A stretch of 16,273 nucleotides of DNA, from contig JAIPFO010000035.1 in assembly GCA_021736565.1 (NCBI GenBank), forward strand, positions 1 through 16,273, in the 5' to 3' direction. The number at the start of each line of letters is the position of its first letter. The first letter of the stretch is position 1. Source of the stretch: Phycisphaerae bacterium (lineage in GTDB: Bacteria; Planctomycetota; Phycisphaerae; Sedimentisphaerales; SM23-30). Below are positions 1 through 6,981 of this stretch, piece by piece. Position numbers and translations under genes: made by a program. The notes below the pieces were generated by a model. That model was not told where the DNA came from. It saw only the letters and a list, made by a program, of their open reading frames with translations, and did not search any database.

Positions 1-701
1 AGAACCGCTCCGACATGATGCAGCCGATTAACCGACTTAATCGCCAGGTCGGTTATCTCCCGGATATGATTAAAGTGGGTCATCATGTAAATTTGCTTGC
101 CGCCATCAACGCAGCTCTCGATCAGATCGCATAAGGTCGGGTCATCCAAAACCCGGTTGGGGTCGAAGGCCAGCATTTTGGTCCCCAGACGAATGATCTT
201 AACATGATCAATTTTCATCAACGCATGGATGATCTTCTCCAGACGACCGGTACTAAGCGTCAGTGGGTCCCCGCCGGTAAGGAGAACGTTGGTAATTTCT
301 TCATGCTGGGAAATATATTCAATGGCCGATGGAAGGTCTTGCAGAATGTCCCCATGTTTGCTAATGAAAACCCGCTTGCGAAAACAATACCGGCAGATCC
401 CCCCGCAGACATTGCTGACCAGCAGGAGGGCGGTCGATTTATATTTATGCTCCAGCCCGGGAATGATCGTAAAGAAATGTTCCTGAGAAGGGTCAAAACT
501 CCCCCAAACCTCTAACTCCTCCAAATCCGGCACAATTAGCCGACGGATCGGATCGTCAGGGTCATCCCAGTTGATCAGGGACAAATAATAATCATTGCTC
601 CGAAAACGATATTGATCTGTAACTTTCTGGATGTCCGCTTTTTGGCTCTCAGAAATCGCTTTTATACTCTTTAAGTCGTTTAAATATTTTGTTTTTGTCA
701 T
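1..701 (-). CDS. KamA-family radical SAM protein (lysine 2,3-aminomutase-like), 3' part outside window
   Basis: Reading left from the ATG at 699-701 gives 233 codons that run off the window edge without a stop. The radical SAM cluster motif CGGICRYC (C99, C103, C106; CX3CX2C) is followed by FRKR, and LLTGGDPL lies about 40 residues later; this pair is typical of the KamA/EpmB/YodO family, which uses an [4Fe-4S] cluster, SAM and PLP to move an amino group on lysine. The PLP-binding lysine is expected in the missing C-terminal part, so I cannot say whether it is an aminomutase of free lysine, of EF-P lysine (EpmB-like) or of another substrate. AAAGG lies about 9 bases before the ATG, and a good promoter is at 778-805. 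The gene follows the beta-helix gene on the same strand but probably has its own transcript. Confidence 0.9.
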   Translation of the reverse strand, partial: MTKTKYLNDLKSIKAISESQKADIQKVTDQYRFRSNDYYLSLINWDDPDDPIRRLIVPDLEELEVWGSFDPSQEHFFTIIPGLEHKYKSTALLLVSNVCGGICRYCFRKRVFISKHGDILQDLPSAIEYISQHEEITNVLLTGGDPLTLSTGRLEKIIHALMKIDHVKIIRLGTKMLAFDPNRVLDDPTLCDLIESCVDGGKQIYMMTHFNHIREITDLAIKSVNRLHHVGAV

Positions 702-777
702 TGAATCACGCCTTTCACGCCAAAACAGCCCCCTGTCCCGGCCATAGTTTTATCTCATAATCAATTATAATCATCTG

Positions 778-805
778 ATTATAGAACATTTTTACAAAAT
801 CTCAA
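778..805 (-). promoter_or_regulatory. Sigma-70-type promoter of the KamA-family gene
   Basis: On the minus strand TTGAGA (800-805) is followed by a 16-base spacer and a perfect TATAAT (778-783). Transcription would begin near 771 and leave a leader of about 70 bases before the ATG at 701. It is a sequence match only. Confidence 0.7.
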
Positions 806-848
806 GAAAAAACTATTAAACAGGTAGGCCCAGTTTCGGCGGCTAAAA

Positions 849-3593
849 TTACTCCGGCACGATCGGCCCCAAATCCGTAACCCCTGCAGGCACCACCAGC
901 GGCGTTTTCGATTCTCGCACATATTGTACCTGCCCGGTTCCTGCGGAGTCCTTCGGCATACCCCATCGCCCAATCGCCCAGGCCGCGACCCGGCTGTCTT
1001 CAAACACCATCCCATCCCGACCTCGCAATGTCAATGCCGATAACAAATACTCACCGCTATGATCATCAAGCGTACCGGTGAACGCATCGAGCCCCTCATT
1101 GCACCCCACAAGCACGTCGCTATCCGTCAAGGCGCCAACAGTCAGCGATCCAACATGCCCGGATACCTCCCAGCGAACGCCATCAACCGCCCCAACGATC
1201 GATGCAGAAGCCAACGCCAGATCGTTTTTAGCCCCCTGGCCGCTCAATATCATGTCCGCCTGGAAATCACCGGCCAGGCCCGTTTTAGAATGCCCCTTTA
1301 CCAACAACTTACCTACCCATGGCGTAACGATCCCGTCAGAAAAACCATCGCCGTCAAGCCACTCCGCCGCCATGATCGATTTCACGGGAAACGACGGACT
1401 ACTTATGCTTAAATCCTTCACAGAATTAAACATCACCATCAGGGCCTCTTTGGAACTGGCCGAGACGCCGGAAATATCAATGAGATGCCCACCGGGGATA
1501 TCACCCAAAACATCCTTCATTATTAACTTGAACAATGTCCCCTCGACCGTAATATCGCCACGCAGATCGATCATCCGCGCATTGATCATCTTAAGCGAAC
1601 CGGCCGCCACATTAATATCACCAACGCTCGTGGCAATATCCCGGCCTTTGGCCGATATCACCAGCGAACTCTTCTCAGTCGTCTCATGCATATTAACCTC
1701 ATGAAAACCAGAACCGCCGATAATCTCGCCCCATCCGCCACCAGAGACCATAAACCGCACAGGAACAGCTTCGGGGTCCAAAACCGTTAACTTGACATTT
1801 GTCCGACCCGGAAATTCACCAAACCGCCAGTATAAATCATAAGGACCCGCCACAACAACATTGCTGGTCTGACTGTCGTCGCTTTCCTCAATAACATTAT
1901 TATCCTCATCAATATACGCCAGCAGATAATAACGCCCCGCCGGTATATCAGAGGGAATCGTCAGTTTACCCTTGACCGTTTTGGGCTTGTACTTAGGATT
2001 ATCCCCCTCAACGATCAGCTTAATCTTTTGATTCGTCGCCTGGCCGATCAAAAAATCACTTCCATCAACATTCTGATTGGTCGAAAGATAAAAGTTCACC
2101 CCGATCTTTCCCTCGGCATCCAGGTTGCCCATATTGTCCACGGTAACCGCCACCGATCCCTTATCGCCCGGGACAAGCACCGTCGGCAACTTCACCTGGG
2201 TAAACGCACCCACCAGGTCGGGGCCATCCGGCACCGTCATCTCGTAGGCGCCCATATCCACCGCACTGCCTATAATACGACTGTCCCCTTTAATGTCCAC
2301 CGAGACAATCCCTTCGATAGACAGGCTGTTCCCGCCATTGCGGCACGGTGACCCCAGACTCAATTCATAATCCCCCAATGCCCAGGTGTCATCCGCGGGG
2401 TCATCTACAGTGCCTTGACCCTCCCAGGCCCCCGGGGCGACAAAAAGCGGGTCGGCATCGATCACATAGCCCTGGGAGTATAATAACGCAGGCGACTCGA
2501 CAAACACCGCCATATCGCCTTCGGACGGCACCTGTCCCAATACCCCTTCAATATCACTATCCGAAACATAGTGCTCCACCGCCGCCCCGCCGGTCAATGC
2601 CAGCTGGGCATACTGCCCCTCGCCATAAACCACGTTACCCCATACGATGGAGTTATAAATCTCAACCGGACCATTAAAGCTCGACAATCCCCCGCCATGA
2701 CCCTCGCAGCGGTTTCCCGTCACCGTCGAATTGATCATCACCAATAAAGAATCCACCCCGCTGCTATAGACCCCTCCCCCATGACTGGCCGAATGATTGC
2801 CAGATATTAAACTATTGACCACAAACGGTGAACTGTCTTTGCAATAGAGGCCGCCGCCAACGTAGCTCACCGTGCGGTTCTGCACGATCAGACTGCTGCC
2901 GATCCACGGCTCACTCTCACTATCACAAAAAATACCACCCCCCGACCGATTCGCCACATTATCCTTAATAAAACACCCCACAATAATCGGATTACTCCCC
3001 AGGCAGGCGATCCCACCGCCATCAAAATCAATCGCCAGGTTATCCATAATAAAACACTGACTGATCGTCGGCGAACTGCCCTGATCACAAAAGAGCCCAC
3101 CCCCCGAACCGGTAGTCGTATTAGCCCGGATAATACACTTCCGGATCGTCGGACTGCTGCCCTGGCAGTAAATGCCCGCACCGGAATTGGCATAGCCATT
3201 GGCAATCGTCAACCCCTCAAGAACCGAATCTGCCTCCTCACCACCATCAAATATCACACCGCGAACCGGGGATGACGCCTCCCCCTCGCAATCGATCACC
3301 GTAGCGGCCATCACATCCAGGTCATTGGGATTCGTACTGCGAACAGTGATCCCCTTACCATTAAAATGCAAATCACACTGACCCACACCACGATAAACCC
3401 CCGCCGCCAAAACAACCTCATCGCCATCCACACTGGCATCGATCGCCCCCTGAATCGTTGCAAACTCCCCGGGAACAAGTCGAACTGCCGAATAAGCCAT
3501 ATCAGGCAGCATGAAAAATGCCAGGACCGCCCATACTGTGGCCATGCTCAAAACAAATTCACGCTTCCTGGACCCTATCACGTTACGTTTCAT
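849..3593 (-). CDS. Secreted parallel beta-helix protein with CARDB domain
   Basis: The protein has 914 aa. It begins with a basic N-terminus, a hydrophobic stretch and a likely signal-peptidase site after AYS (residue ~35), so it should be exported. Residues ~45-320 hold a pectate-lyase-like right-handed beta-helix: about six to seven repeated turns of the form GGGIFC-x-SSP-x-I-x-x-C-x-I-x-x-N, ending in the DPLF...GDYELSLGSPC signature of choice-of-anchor Q type proteins. Residues ~458-582 are a CARDB adhesion domain (VPGDKGSVAVTVDNMGN ... IPAGRYYLLAYID). Residues ~585-914 are a Gly/Ser/Val-rich beta region that I do not recognise. There is no C-terminal sorting signal or membrane anchor. 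AGGGA sits 8 bases before the ATG. Such proteins are common in Planctomycetota and probably act in surface adhesion or polysaccharide binding; the exact role is unknown. It is not visibly in an operon. Confidence 0.9.
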   Translation of the reverse strand: MKRNVIGSRKREFVLSMATVWAVLAFFMLPDMAYSAVRLVPGEFATIQGAIDASVDGDEVVLAAGVYRGVGQCDLHFNGKGITVRSTNPNDLDVMAATVIDCEGEASSPVRGVIFDGGEEADSVLEGLTIANGYANSGAGIYCQGSSPTIRKCIIRANTTTGSGGGLFCDQGSSPTISQCFIMDNLAIDFDGGGIACLGSNPIIVGCFIKDNVANRSGGGIFCDSESEPWIGSSLIVQNRTVSYVGGGLYCKDSSPFVVNSLISGNHSASHGGGVYSSGVDSLLVMINSTVTGNRCEGHGGGLSSFNGPVEIYNSIVWGNVVYGEGQYAQLALTGGAAVEHYVSDSDIEGVLGQVPSEGDMAVFVESPALLYSQGYVIDADPLFVAPGAWEGQGTVDDPADDTWALGDYELSLGSPCRNGGNSLSIEGIVSVDIKGDSRIIGSAVDMGAYEMTVPDGPDLVGAFTQVKLPTVLVPGDKGSVAVTVDNMGNLDAEGKIGVNFYLSTNQNVDGSDFLIGQATNQKIKLIVEGDNPKYKPKTVKGKLTIPSDIPAGRYYLLAYIDEDNNVIEESDDSQTSNVVVAGPYDLYWRFGEFPGRTNVKLTVLDPEAVPVRFMVSGGGWGEIIGGSGFHEVNMHETTEKSSLVISAKGRDIATSVGDINVAAGSLKMINARMIDLRGDITVEGTLFKLIMKDVLGDIPGGHLIDISGVSASSKEALMVMFNSVKDLSISSPSFPVKSIMAAEWLDGDGFSDGIVTPWVGKLLVKGHSKTGLAGDFQADMILSGQGAKNDLALASASIVGAVDGVRWEVSGHVGSLTVGALTDSDVLVGCNEGLDAFTGTLDDHSGEYLLSALTLRGRDGMVFEDSRVAAWAIGRWGMPKDSAGTGQVQYVRESKTPLVVPAGVTDLGPIVPE

Positions 3594-3633
3594 AATATCC
3601 CTGCTTTCTATCTGTTGACGTCTGCACTTTTTC

Positions 3634-3703
3634 TGCCCTAACTCCTTGCTTAGCAGGGCATTATCGTGCTATTTAACGATTGGTTGACTCCGGGTAAGAA
3701 CCC
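3634..3703 (-). promoter_or_regulatory. Hairpin-rich leader of the beta-helix gene
   Basis: Three short hairpins follow each other in the 110 bases before the beta-helix ATG: GGGT/ACCC (3692-3703), ATCGT/ACGAT (3663-3680) and TGCCCT/AGGGCA (3634-3660, 15-base loop). None is followed by a T-run, so they are not terminators. I do not recognise a known riboswitch class. It may be only a folded 5' UTR. Confidence 0.3.
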
Positions 3704-3803
3704 CAAAGCGGTAAAATAATCCACAATGCACTTGAACAGCATTGCGGCCATAATGCTTTTAATCTCACAAAATAAAAAATGACGAATCTACTCTATATAG
3801 GAT

Positions 3804-3840
3804 GTAAACGTCAAAAGTCGCTATTGATGCGTTAAAATCT
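3804..3840 (+). repeat. Dispersed intergenic repeat, copy A (left end only)
   Basis: ACGTCAAAAGTCGCTATTGA matches the left end of copy E (6752) with a 2-base indel, then diverges. The internal AATCGCCC motif and the right end are not present. It is the weakest member of the family. Confidence 0.4.
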
Positions 3841-3846
3841 CAGTTG

Positions 3847-3883
3847 GACACCAGGGGCAACCCGCCAAAGGCGAACAGGTGTC
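3847..3883 (+). ncRNA. Compact three-way-junction-like fold, possible structured RNA
   Basis: An outer 6-bp stem GACACC (3847-3852) / GGTGTC (3878-3883) encloses two adjacent hairpins: GGG-GCAA-CCC (3854-3863), which has a GNRA tetraloop, and GCC-AAA-GGC (3864-3872). It lies in a 760-base gene-free stretch, upstream of a strong plus-strand terminator at 4121-4175. That suggests a non-coding transcript across 3.8-4.17 kb. I recognise no Rfam family and cannot fix the 5' end. The same hairpins exist on the minus strand, apart from the GNRA loop. Confidence 0.3.
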
Positions 3884-4120
3884 ATTTGATAGATATACTT
3901 CATTATTATCGGACATTACCATTTTTGAGTTGATAAATCCTCAATATTTTCCTACTCAACCCATAAAATATTTTGCCGAAAAAAGCATGATCCATCACGA
4001 CGCGATAACCGTTCCAATTATCTTCTTGCAATCATCCTCAGCATATGATTTAATGCATCCGACTGACAGATTGCATTTATCACTTCTTAAACCGACCAAC
4101 AGCGATCTGTTAGTTACTAT

Positions 4121-4175
4121 ATGGCTGACAGCCAATGCTTTGCTTTTCATTTTTGGTTGTCAGCCATTTTTTTTT
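4121..4175 (+). terminator. Strong intrinsic terminator, plus strand, without an obvious gene in front
   Basis: A 15-base arm at 4121-4135 (ATGGCTGACAGCCAA) pairs with 4153-4167 (TTGGTTGTCAGCCAT), with one G-T wobble, and is followed at once by nine T (4167-4175). The T-run is on the plus strand, yet both flanking genes are on the minus strand. No convincing plus-strand coding region lies in 3594-4120. Confidence 0.75.
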
Positions 4176-4207
4176 ATTCTCGGGAACCCCCAAGACCCCA
4201 ATCGTCA

Positions 4208-4341
4208 CCCCGGCGTCATATCCCGACAGATCGGGTTTCGAAACCCATTTCCCGCTGCTTGAGGGGCGATTTGAAATTGGAAAAACCATTTCGACCTGGC
4301 GGTCAAGAGTCCTTCCCACGTCAAAAAACTTTTGACGCCGG
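4208..4341 (-). repeat. Dispersed intergenic repeat, copy B (inverted, long form)
   Basis: Read on the minus strand, the right half matches copy D: AAATCGCCC, then a GCGGGAAA..GGGTTTC block, then the hairpin CCCGATCTGTCGGG, then ATGACGCCGG. The left part carries about 45 extra bases and ends in an 8-bp hairpin CGTCAAAA/TTTTGACG (4319-4337). It fills the space between the acylphosphatase stop and the terminator at 4121-4175. Confidence 0.7.
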
Positions 4342-4353
4342 CCCCTGCGTTTT

Positions 4354-4620
4354 TTAATAGCAAATATCAAATGAACGGTATTGACCGGTTCCCGGCGATT
4401 GCTGTTGCTCGATCTTGCGGATAAATCCGCTCATTCGTTCGCCAAGGGCTTCCAGGAACATTTCAACCTCATCGGGTTGACCTTCTGCAATAACCTCCAC
4501 CCGGCCGTCGGCGATGTTTCTTACCGTTCCGGTGACTTCGTAGTTCGCCGCGACCCGGGCCGTCGTATACCGAAACCCGACCCCCTGAACATGACCACTA
4601 TAATACAGGGTCTTACGCAT
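4354..4620 (-). CDS. Acylphosphatase
   Basis: This 88-aa protein has the normal acylphosphatase length and both signatures: GHVQGVGFR (9-17, phosphate-binding loop with catalytic R17) and GTVRNIADGRVEV (31-43, catalytic N35). It hydrolyses acyl phosphates such as acetyl phosphate in the cytosol. I start at the ATG at 4618-4620; the frame stays open for nine more codons to 4647, but those bases belong to repeat copy C and do not look like protein. GTGGGAG, 8 bases before the ATG, is the only ribosome binding site and lies at the end of the repeat. The gene is downstream of plsY on the same strand, with copy C between them, so it is probably co-transcribed. An acylphosphatase beside an acyl-phosphate-using enzyme (PlsY) may be meaningful, but this is inference. 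Confidence 0.93.
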   Translation of the reverse strand: MRKTLYYSGHVQGVGFRYTTARVAANYEVTGTVRNIADGRVEVIAEGQPDEVEMFLEALGERMSGFIRKIEQQQSPGTGQYRSFDICY

Positions 4621-4630
4621 TAGATGCACT

Positions 4631-4720
4631 CCCACATCAAAAGCCATTATTCGGCCTTAAAATCGCCCTTTAAAATACAGTAAACAGGCTTCAAAAATTA
4701 TGATGACACCAGCGTTTGAC
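4631..4720 (+). repeat. Dispersed intergenic repeat, copy C
   Basis: The order is CCCACATCAAAAG, AAATCGCCCTTTAA, TAAACAGGCTTCAAA, then a right end ATGACACCAGCGTTTGACG. The central CCCGA hairpin of copies D and E is missing. It fills almost exactly the gap between the plsY stop (4733) and the acylphosphatase ATG (4620), and its CCCAC end starts ten bases from that ATG. Confidence 0.75.
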
Positions 4721-4732
4721 GAATATCCCTGA

Positions 4733-5440
4733 CTATTTCGCCTCGGGCCGGGCCGGGGCCGACTTGCCGCCGCGGCTTTCTGTCCCCGCCAATAGCCGCT
4801 TTATATTCGTTCGATGACGCACGATCACCAGCAGGGCCATCAATCCACTAAAAACAAACAGCGGTACCAGCTCGCCAAAATGCCACGCCGGTATCCGCCA
4901 GGTTAACAGGGCCAATCCCACCGGAAACGCCACCGCCGCACCTATCGAGGCTAGCGACACATACCGCCAGGTCCCCCACATCGCGACCCACACCGCAAAG
5001 ACCAATACGCCCGTCATCGTAAAATAAGGCCAGATCCCCAGTACGACGCCCAGCGAGGTGGCCACCCCCTTGCCGCCGGTGAATTTCAGATACACTGAAA
5101 ACATATGACCCAACACACAACAGGCCGCCACCAGCAGCCAGGCCATCTGCCCGCTAAATAGCATGGGACTGCCCGGGGCAACCTCCAGGACCGTTCTTAA
5201 ATAATGGCCGGCATACAAGGTCGGCAACAACCCCTTGCCCACATCGATAAAGAAACAGAGAATCCCCCATTGCCGCCCCAGCACGCGACCCACATTCGTC
5301 GCGCCTATATTCCCACTGCCATGCTCGCGGACATCCACACCATGGATTTTTCCAATAAGAAAACCAAAAGGGATCGCCCCGGTCAAATATCCCACCAGCG
5401 GCAATACCACAAAAGCATTAAATAGTGTATGTTGATCCAT
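4733..5440 (-). CDS. plsY: Glycerol-3-phosphate acyltransferase PlsY
   Basis: PlsY transfers an acyl group from acyl phosphate to the sn-1 position of glycerol-3-phosphate, the first committed step of phospholipid synthesis, in the inner membrane. The 235-aa protein has five or more hydrophobic segments and the three family motifs: SGNIGATNVGR (42-52), GHMFSVYLKFTGGKGVAT (~111-128, glycine-rich acyl-phosphate site) and RHRTNIKRLL (~208-217). A polar tail of about 20 residues makes it slightly longer than usual. The ATG lies 7 bases after the stop of the flippase-like gene, which means one operon and likely coupled translation. Substrate supply would come from PlsX, which is not in the window. 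Confidence 0.96.
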   Translation of the reverse strand: MDQHTLFNAFVVLPLVGYLTGAIPFGFLIGKIHGVDVREHGSGNIGATNVGRVLGRQWGILCFFIDVGKGLLPTLYAGHYLRTVLEVAPGSPMLFSGQMAWLLVAACCVLGHMFSVYLKFTGGKGVATSLGVVLGIWPYFTMTGVLVFAVWVAMWGTWRYVSLASIGAAVAFPVGLALLTWRIPAWHFGELVPLFVFSGLMALLVIVRHRTNIKRLLAGTESRGGKSAPARPEAK

Positions 5441-5447
5441 AAGTACT

Positions 5448-6461
5448 CTAATCCCTGTTTTTATTCAATTCGGTTTCCATCTCGTTGGCCTTGGGCAAAT
5501 GGCCGCCAAAAATCGGCACAAGCGCACCGGGCAGCGAACAGAAACAGATCATCATGCGATTTAATAACGCCAAGGCAAGTGCCCTTTCAGTCGCCCCGGC
5601 CGGGTCAACCGGATCAATAGCCATACTAAATAAATACGTTATACATCCTTCAATAATCCCCAGTCCCCCCGGAACAGGAATTGCCGCACCGATCACCCAG
5701 ATCACCGGCAAAATGGTCAGGCATTGAACGAACGTCACTTTATCAAAATGTAGCGCCTGGGTTAAAATCCAGATCGCGACAATCGACAACCCCTGGATTG
5801 TCGCCGTGAGCAACAGTGAAAGGACTATCGTGGTTTTATGCTGCCGATAGATGCGAATCGAACTGTCAATTTTTTTCAGTAAATCCGAAAAAGGTAATTT
5901 CTCCAATATGAGACTGATCAACAGCTTCTGACGTATCCGCTTGCTCAAAAATAGCACCGCCGCCAGAACCATCGCCCCTAAAGTCGCCCAGACCAGCCAG
6001 CGAATTTGAAATTGTTTATAAGCAATCTCTCGCCCGATAAAAAAACTGGCCACCGTGGCGACCATGATCATACCGATCAATCCGATCAGCCGGTCAACAA
6101 AGACCGTCACCACCGCAGAAACTCGATTTGTCTCATCGCTGTGACGGGTAATATACCATCCCTTTAAAAGGTCGCCTCCCACCGCACCGGGCATCATATT
6201 ATTGTAAAATAAACCCAGGTAGGTCAGCTTTACCGCCTGGAAAAACGAGATGGACACACCATGAACTTTCAGCAGGATCATCCATCGACTCGCCAGTAAC
6301 GTCTGGGCCATAAAATATAATACAACCGCCCCGATAACCATCGGCCAGTATATCCCGACAATGGCTTCTTTGAACCGATCCCAATCGGTTTTATAAACCA
6401 GAAATCCAATGGCAACAAAAGCGATCATGAGCCAAATGAAATTTTTTATTTGTTTTCGCAT
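5448..6461 (-). CDS. Flippase-like integral membrane protein (LPG_synthase_TM / UPF0104 family)
   Basis: The 337-aa protein is mostly hydrophobic, with about seven or eight membrane segments. It has the family signatures FYNNMMPGAVGGDLLKGW (85-102), VDRLIGL (122-128) and IPVPGGLGIIEG (261-272), as in the membrane half of MprF and in AglD-like proteins. The MprF synthase domain is absent. Such stand-alone proteins are thought to move lipids or lipid-linked sugars across the membrane; the substrate here is unknown. The frame is open up to 6605, but the 48 extra codons are the translation of repeat copy D, so I use the ATG at 6459-6461. GTGGGA, about 9 bases before it, comes from the repeat. It is first in an operon with plsY; the promoter is at 6708-6736. 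Confidence 0.9.
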   Translation of the reverse strand: MRKQIKNFIWLMIAFVAIGFLVYKTDWDRFKEAIVGIYWPMVIGAVVLYFMAQTLLASRWMILLKVHGVSISFFQAVKLTYLGLFYNNMMPGAVGGDLLKGWYITRHSDETNRVSAVVTVFVDRLIGLIGMIMVATVASFFIGREIAYKQFQIRWLVWATLGAMVLAAVLFLSKRIRQKLLISLILEKLPFSDLLKKIDSSIRIYRQHKTTIVLSLLLTATIQGLSIVAIWILTQALHFDKVTFVQCLTILPVIWVIGAAIPVPGGLGIIEGCITYLFSMAIDPVDPAGATERALALALLNRMMICFCSLPGALVPIFGGHLPKANEMETELNKNRD

Positions 6462-6471
6462 AAAGTAAATT

Positions 6472-6567
6472 CCCACGTCAAAAGCACACTTGCATTGTTC
6501 AAATCGCCCTTTTAGATGCGGGAAACGGGCTTCATATCCCGATCTATCGGGATATAACGCAGACGCC
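6472..6567 (+). repeat. Dispersed intergenic repeat, copy D (complete)
   Basis: The blocks are CCCACGTCAAAAG (left end), TCAAATCGCCCTTTTAGATG, CGGGAAACGGGCTTCA, a perfect hairpin ATCCCGATCTATCGGGAT (6537-6554), then ATAACGCAGACGCC. It lies in the leader of the flippase-like gene; the left end is ten bases from that ATG, the same spacing as copy C has to the acylphosphatase ATG. Confidence 0.85.
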
Positions 6568-6707
6568 AAAATAGAGGGTTGCGTCAAAAGGCAATTCCGG
6601 TTCAAAATCAGCCGTTACGATAGGTCGGTTTTGCGGAAAGCTGAATCTATAGATCGTCGCGATGCTGCCACCCATAATAAATAAGGATGTAGCATTACAG
6701 CCCTCCC

Positions 6708-6736
6708 ATTATAAGGAATTCTCTAAAAACAATCAA
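6708..6736 (-). promoter_or_regulatory. Sigma-70-type promoter of the flippase-plsY operon
   Basis: On the minus strand TTGATT (6731-6736) is followed by 17 bases and a perfect TATAAT (6708-6713). The transcript would start near 6701 and carry a leader of about 240 bases that includes all of repeat copy D. Confidence 0.75.
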
Positions 6737-6751
6737 ACATTGATTGATATC

Positions 6752-6846
6752 CCCACGTCAAAAGTCTATTTTGAAGCGATATATCATCTTTAAGATGCGA
6801 TAAACAGGCTTCAAATCCCGAAACGCCGGGAATGACGCTGGCGTCT
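6752..6846 (+). repeat. Dispersed intergenic repeat, copy E (complete)
   Basis: The blocks are CCCACGTCAAAAG, a diverged middle, CTTTAAGATGCGATAAACAG, GCTTCAAA, a hairpin TCCCGAAACGCCGGGA in which the stem sequence is kept but the loop differs from copy D, and the right end ATGACGCTGGCGTC. It ends 19 bases before the -35 box of the FHA-GAF gene. Confidence 0.85.
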
Positions 6847-6865
6847 TGATTACGCATCATCCAGG

Positions 6866-6894
6866 TTGACATCAATTTGTAAATGAGTTATAAT
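6866..6894 (+). promoter_or_regulatory. Perfect-consensus sigma-70 promoter of the FHA-GAF gene
   Basis: TTGACA (6866-6871), a 17-base spacer and TATAAT (6889-6894) match the sigma-70 consensus at all twelve positions. Transcription would start near 6901, 80 bases before the ATG. Nothing suggests an operator, so strong constitutive expression is likely. Confidence 0.85.
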
Positions 6895-6981
6895 CTTGTT
6901 GATCTCACTATTCTGACTATTCTGGTGTAGTATGGCTGCTTGGATACCTGAACCTCATATCCCTATTTGGAGAATTGGACT

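Noticed and set aside
1078..1704. 208-aa plus-strand frame inside the beta-helix gene
   Set aside because: Ser/Pro/Thr-rich shadow of the minus-strand gene, which has a signal peptide and clear domains.
3879..4262. 127-aa plus-strand frame starting at GTG in the 3.6-4.35 kb gap
   Set aside because: It crosses a strong terminator and a repeat copy, has no ribosome binding site, and its translation has no recognisable pattern.
4110..4370. 86-aa minus-strand frame after the acylphosphatase gene
   Set aside because: Most of it is the translation of repeat copy B (same peptide as in the false extension of the flippase-like gene).
6462..6605. 48-codon N-terminal extension of the flippase-like gene
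   Set aside because: It is entirely repeat copy D in translation; the family starts with the membrane segment near the internal Met.
6615..6695. 26-aa minus-strand ORF after GGGAGGG in the flippase leader
   Set aside because: The predicted transcription start (~6701) lies inside or after the GGGAGGG, so the ribosome binding site would probably not be transcribed; too short to judge by composition.
4208..6846. CRISPR-like array
   Set aside because: The repeated units are ~95 bp, irregularly spaced, in both orientations and separated by genes; there are no short regular spacers or cas genes.
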